This document shows positions 59,651 through 64,000 of a stretch of 64,000 nucleotides of DNA, piece after piece. The DNA comes from Cotesia glomerata (Eukaryota > Arthropoda > Insecta > Hymenoptera > Braconidae). The stretch spans positions 12,767,103 through 12,831,102 of the forward strand of contig NC_058161.1 in the NCBI RefSeq assembly GCF_020080835.1, given 5' to 3'. How positions within the stretch are numbered: position 1 is the stretch's first letter; the number at the start of each line of letters is the position of its first letter. The notes under the pieces are model-generated. The model did no database searches and had not been told where the DNA came from. It saw only the letters and a list, made by a program, of their open reading frames with translations. The translations under genes were made by a program, and so were the position numbers.

Positions 59651-61000
59651 GTACAGAAAATTTTCTAATTTTACACTGAAAAATTGTATATGTCAACAGG
59701 AAAATATTGTAAATTAATAAAGCAATTAATTTAAAGGTTCTATCAAAATTATTTTGTCATTATGTTAAAAATATTAACGTACGAATTTTTTTTACGTAGT
59801 ATAATTATTTTTTTAATACCTGCATGGTAAAAATAACAATGTTACCATAAAATTAATTTATGTCAAATTCAAAAATTTTTACCATGCAAAAATAGTAAGA
59901 TTTGAATTATTGAAAACTCAACATGGTTAAAATTTGAATGCATAAATTTTTCTTAACATAGTTATTTTTCAATATTTGCTTGGTAAAAATAATAATGTTA
60001 AAAATCATATCCTCAAAATTTTAACAATGGTGCAAAAAAAAATCCTATGGTGAAATTTCGCAAAAAAATTTTCTTAAATTATTCCAAAATCAGCATGGTA
60101 AAAGTTTGAACAAGTAAATTTTTCTAACATAGCTATTTTTCGTTATTTGCATGGTAAAAATAACAATATTGAAAATCATGTTAACATCAAAATTTTTACT
60201 ATATTGCCTAAAAAAATAATTCACATGGTAAAAATAACTCAGAAGGTTTTTGCCATGTAAAAAAATAAAATTTCTTAATTTATTTCAAAATCAACATGGT
60301 AAAAATTTGAATGTACAAATTTTAACATATTTATTTTTCAATATTTGCATGGCAAAAATAAAAATGTTAAAAGTCGGGTTTTCAAAATTTTTACCATGTT
60401 GTCTAAAAAGAATTCTCATGGCGAAATTTCGCATAAAATTTTTTCCATGTAAAAAAAATTTCTTAAATAATTTCAAGTCAACATGGTAAACTTTTTCCAA
60501 ACATCATTATTTTCAATATTTACATGATAAAAATAACAATGTTGAAAATCATCTCTCCAAAATTTTAACCATATTACCTTAAAAAAATTCCCATGGTAAA
60601 ATTTCACATAAAAATTTTTTCCACGTAAAAATTTTTTTTTATTATTTTAAAGTCAGCATGGTAAAAATTATAACAAAGTTATTTTTTTTATATTTGCAGG
60701 GTAAAAATGACTAAGTTTAAAATCGTGTCTTCAAAATTTTTACCATATTACTTTAAAAGAAAATTCCCACGGTGAAATTTTACGTACAAATTTTTTCTAT
60801 GTAAAAATTTTTTTTTATTATTTTAAAGTCAGTATGGTAAAAATGATCGCATATTAATTTTTCAATATTTGCATGTAAAAATAACTAAGTTTAAAAATCG
60901 TGTCTTCAAAATTTTTACCATGTTACCTAAAAAAAATTCCATAGTAAAATTTCGTGAAAAAATTTTTTCCACGTAAAAAAAAAAAATTTCTATTTTTTAT
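59650..61000. repeat. Degenerate ~180-bp tandem repeat (CATGGTAAAAAT)
   Basis: The phrases CAGCATGGTAAAAAT, TATTTTTCAATATTTGCATGG, AAATTTTTACCATGTT and CCATGTAAAAAAA return in order about every 170-200 bp (landmark near 59925, 60095, 60293, 60478, 60655, 60832). It contains both CATGGTAAAA and TTTTACCATG orientations. It lies just downstream of p53. Confidence 0.75.
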
Positions 61001-61001
61001 T
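60996..61001 (-). other. Polyadenylation signal of p53
   Basis: AATAAA on the minus strand about 118 bases after the p53 stop codon. Confidence 0.45.
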
Positions 61002-61118
61002 CTTTTTCGGACAACTTAAATTTGTTAGCTAATTTTTTCTGCTCAACAAAAAAACTATGGTCAAAATTACTGTAAAAATAGCTCCTAAAGCCCCTTAAAG
61101 TCTTAAAAAATACCCACA

Positions 61119-61976
61119 TTAATCATTCCCAAAAGAATTATTAGTATTCTGAATTTCTTTCATGTAAGGATAAAAAAACGCATGATCTCCAGTAAGCGCA
61201 GCTCTTCCAGCCAGAATATTATAAGCGCTTTCAAGAACAGCCTTAGCAATTTCCCTGGAAGGCAACCTAAGATTCAAGCTGACGCATTGGTCCCTAGCAA
61301 GAGCGAGTTTCTTTCCCGGAGGAGGTTGAGGAACCAAGGAGCCAAAAGAGGGAAGGGATTGGAGTCCATTGATGGAATTGATATTATTGGTGTTGATATT
61401 AGGACTAGCGTTGGTGTTGATGTTAATATTGTTGATGTTATGAGAGGGGATCCTCTTCATCTTGCGTTTCTTCCCACGAGAAGCAAAAGTCTCTTCTTCT
61501 TTCTCCTTGTCGCGTTTCGGACAACTGCAAACCCGGACTTCAAGTGTACGACGTCCGACAATTTCTCTTGTCTCGGTCTCTAAAGTGAAGACCAACTGAG
61601 TCGCGCGACGGTTCATTCCAGTGGAGCAGCTGTTCTTGCAGTAGAACATAAAGTCCAGAGGAACGTAATTGCAACCCGGTTGGGGAGTTCCTAGAGGAAT
61701 TGTTACAGAATTGTGTCCGCTGATGTCCTCGTAACAGCTGCGGGGGTGGATGCAACGCACTACTTGCTTCAGGATTATTGTTGGCATGTTCCGGTTCGCT
61801 GGGCTGTCTGTTCCGATGTGGTTGTGGCAACGCAGAACTGGGTCTCCTCGGTACCGGTCTTCTGCGTAGACTAAGGTAGTGCGCAGGTAGAGGTTGTCCA
61901 CTGGTGGTGACCACTGGAACCGCATTGGCTGCCGTTGTTCCATGTCGATGTAGATTTTACGCAGGAGTTGGGAGTA
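61119..61976 (-). CDS. p53: p53 family transcription factor, 3'-terminal exon (partial)
   Basis: One exon, acceptor TTTTAACAG at 61977, reading YSQLLRKIYID then MEQRQPMRFQWSPP; stop at 61121-61119. It contains the core of a p53 DNA-binding domain. Numbering from that internal Met, zinc ligands are Cys39 and His42 (RCHNH) and Cys102 and Cys106 (CKNSC). The invariant block GMNRR is followed by LVFTLE, and DNA-contact EVRVCSCPKRD is at 135-145. A basic KKRKMKR stretch (likely nuclear localisation), an Asn-rich linker and a helical C-terminus (SREIAKAVLESAYNILAGRA), probably for oligomerisation, follow. p53 proteins activate apoptosis and DNA-damage genes in the nucleus. The first part of the DNA-binding domain and the activation domain must lie in upstream exons to the right; none is visible before 64000. 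Key zinc and DNA-contact residues are intact, so this is a functional-looking exon. Confidence 0.93.
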   Translation of the reverse strand, partial: YSQLLRKIYIDMEQRQPMRFQWSPPVDNLYLRTTLVYAEDRYRGDPVLRCHNHIGTDSPANRNMPTIILKQVVRCIHPRSCYEDISGHNSVTIPLGTPQPGCNYVPLDFMFYCKNSCSTGMNRRATQLVFTLETETREIVGRRTLEVRVCSCPKRDKEKEEETFASRGKKRKMKRIPSHNINNININTNASPNINTNNINSINGLQSLPSFGSLVPQPPPGKKLALARDQCVSLNLRLPSREIAKAVLESAYNILAGRAALTGDHAFFYPYMKEIQNTNNSFGND

Positions 61977-61989
61977 CTGTTAAAAGCAC

Positions 61990-63845
61990 CGATTTTAAAG
62001 ATATAAGCTCATCATGACGTTACACTCGTCGAGAGCTTTCATTTGAGTACCCACATCAATTTTTCATATATTTTATATATTAATATATACTATATATATG
62101 TATATATGAAAAATATATCGAAAATGCATGTGGGTACTCAAATAAAAGCTCTTGATGAGTGGAATGTCAGGGTGAGCTTATATCTTTAAAAAGGTCAATA
62201 GTTAAGGAATTAGCTTGTATTTTGTGAACTATTGACATTTTTAGAGAGATAAGCTCATCATGGTGTTATACTCATCGAGACCTTTCATTTGAGTACCCAC
62301 ATCAATTTTTCATATATTTTATATTTTTATATATATTATATATATGTATATTTGGAAAATATATCAAAAATGCATGTGGGTACTCAAATGAAAGGTCTTG
62401 ATGAGTGTAATATCAGAGTGAGCTTATATCTTTAAAAATATCAATAATTAAGAAATTACCTTGGATTTTGTGAACTATTGATATTTTTGAAGATATAAGC
62501 TCATCCCGGTGTTACACTCATCGAGACCTTTCATTTGAGTACCCACATCAATTTTTCATATATTTTATATACTTATATATATTATATATATGTATATATG
62601 AAAAATATATCAAAATTGCATGAAGGTACTCAAATGAAAGCTTTTAATGGGTGTAATGTCAGGGTGAGCTTATATTTTTGAAAATATCAATAATTAAGAA
62701 ATTACCTTGTATCTTGTGAATTATTGACATTTTTAAAGAGATAAGCTCATCATGATGTTACACTCGTCGAGACCTTTCATTTGAGTACCCACATCAATTT
62801 TTCATATATTTATATATATTATATATATGTATATATCAAAAATGCATGTGGGTACTCAAATGAAAGCTCTTGATGAGTGTAATATCAGGGTGAGCTTATA
62901 TCTTTAAAAAGGTCAATAGTTAAGAAATGACCTTGTATCTTGGGAATTATTGACATTTTTAAAGATATAAGCTCATCATGTTGTTACACTCGTCGAGACC
63001 TTTCATTTGAGTACCCACATCAATTTTTCATATATTTTATATATTTATATATATTATATATATGTATATATCAAAAATGCATGTGGGTACTCAAATGAAA
63101 GCTCTTGATGAGTGTAATATCAGGGTGAGCTTATATCTTTAAAAATATCAATAATTAAGAAATTACCTTGGATTTTGTGAACTATTGATATTTTTGAAGA
63201 TATAAGCTCATCCCGGTGTTACACTCATCGAGACCTTTCATTTGAGTACCCACATCAATTTTTCATATATTTTATATACTTATATATATTATATATATGT
63301 ATATATGAAAAATATATCAAAATTGCATGAAGGTACTCAAATGAAAGCTTTTAATAGGTGTAATGTCAGGGTGAGCTTATATTTTTGAAAATATCAATAA
63401 TTAAGAAATTACCTTGTATCTTGTGAATTATTGACATTTTTAATGAGATAAGCTCATCATGATGTTACACTCGTCGATACCTTTCATTTGAGTACCCACA
63501 TCAATTTTTCATATATTTATATATATTATATATATGTATATATCAAAAATGCATGTGGGTACTCAAATGAAAGGTCTTGATGAGTGTAATATCAGGGTGA
63601 GCTTATATCTTTAAAAAAGTCAATAATTAAGAAACGACCTTGTATCTTGTGAACTATTGACATTTTTAAAAATATAATCTCATCCCGATGTTATAATCAT
63701 CGAGATCTTTCATTTGAGTACCCACATCAATTTTTCATATTTTATATATTTATATATAAATATATCAAAAATATATCAAAAAAGCATGTGGGTACTCAAA
63801 TGAAAGCTCTTGATGAATGTAATGTCAGGATGGGCTTGTATCTTT
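61990..63845. repeat. Palindromic ~240-bp satellite, eight units, upstream of the p53 exon
   Basis: The GATATAAGCTCATC landmark recurs at about 62000, 62246, 62491, 62735, 62967, 63201, 63443 and 63672 (spacing 229-246 bp). Each unit contains TTTCATTTGAGTACCCACAT and, about 100 bp on, its reverse complement ATGTGGGTACTCAAATGAAA. A TATATA core lies between, and outer arms AAGCTCATC/GGTGAGCTTATATC add symmetry, so every unit is a long hairpin. Alternating sub-types suggest a two-unit higher-order period. The array lies in the p53 intron if the gene continues rightward. Confidence 0.88.
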
Positions 63846-64000
63846 AAAATATAGGTCATATATATGTATATAGGATAAAATATCAAAATTGCATGTAGGT
63901 CATTTAATTTTTTTAAACACATTTTAAATTAAGATTGTCCAATTTTTTGTTTTACATTATATTAATTAATCTTTTGAGAAACAAAATGAATGCTTTTTAA
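63846..64000. other. Right edge, no feature
   Basis: Short A/T-rich end sequence after the satellite; nothing recognised. Confidence 0.4.

Noticed and set aside
61182..61583. Plus-strand frame of 133 residues
   Set aside because: Antisense of the p53 exon.

Overview
The window is a piece of an insect nuclear genome. It is AT-rich, with spliced genes (GT-AG introns, AATAAA signals) embedded in dense layers of non-autonomous transposons, satellites and microsatellites. An insect-type p53, EDRF1, translocon-associated protein delta and proteasome assembly chaperone 2 all fit an insect. Small genes carrying very large repeat-filled introns fit, without proving, a parasitoid-wasp-like hymenopteran. 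No bacterial gene and no intact viral gene was seen.

Gene layout, left to right: (1) the 3' exons of a gene ending in a thrombospondin type 1 repeat (+, 159-4785, 5' end outside the window). (2) About 19 kb of repeats. (3) EDRF1 (-, 39686 to 24259), six exons that join in phase to 1175 codons. (4) SSR4/TRAP-delta (+, 40218-45066), divergent from EDRF1. (5) PSMG2 (-, 48626 to 45170), convergent with SSR4, with 103 bp between the stop codons. (6) A short ORP10/11-like PH-domain gene (+, 50268-53749), head-to-head with PSMG2. (7) A PDZ-RING SINA-like gene (+, 55042-58743). (8) The 3'-terminal exon of p53 (-, 61976 to 61119), whose upstream exons lie in or beyond the satellite on the right.

Repeats: nested insertions can be resolved by comparing copies inside the window. 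The clearest is a minute Helitron-like element (TC...CTAG, GC hairpin, A^T insertion) in head-to-tail arrays of two and four units. Both arrays sit at one site of a larger element, and a third copy of that element shows the same site empty. Other elements include a tRNA-derived SINE with target-site duplication, TTAA and TA-type MITEs, a 571-bp MITE with 8-bp duplications, a LINE fragment split by a MITE, a 19-bp GATC-rich satellite, and a palindromic ~240-bp satellite upstream of the p53 exon. The introns of the PDZ-RING gene carry clusters of the palindrome GCGCATGCGC, the NRF-1/Erect-wing consensus. One repeat family ends within about 8 bp of the 5' splice site in two unrelated genes.

The coding genes are mostly housekeeping: ER translocation (SSR4), proteasome assembly (PSMG2), lipid or membrane targeting (ORP-like PH), transcription and stress (EDRF1, p53) and ubiquitination (PDZ-RING). 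They do not form an operon-like pathway. What links them is compact head-to-head and tail-to-tail spacing with repeats filling the introns.
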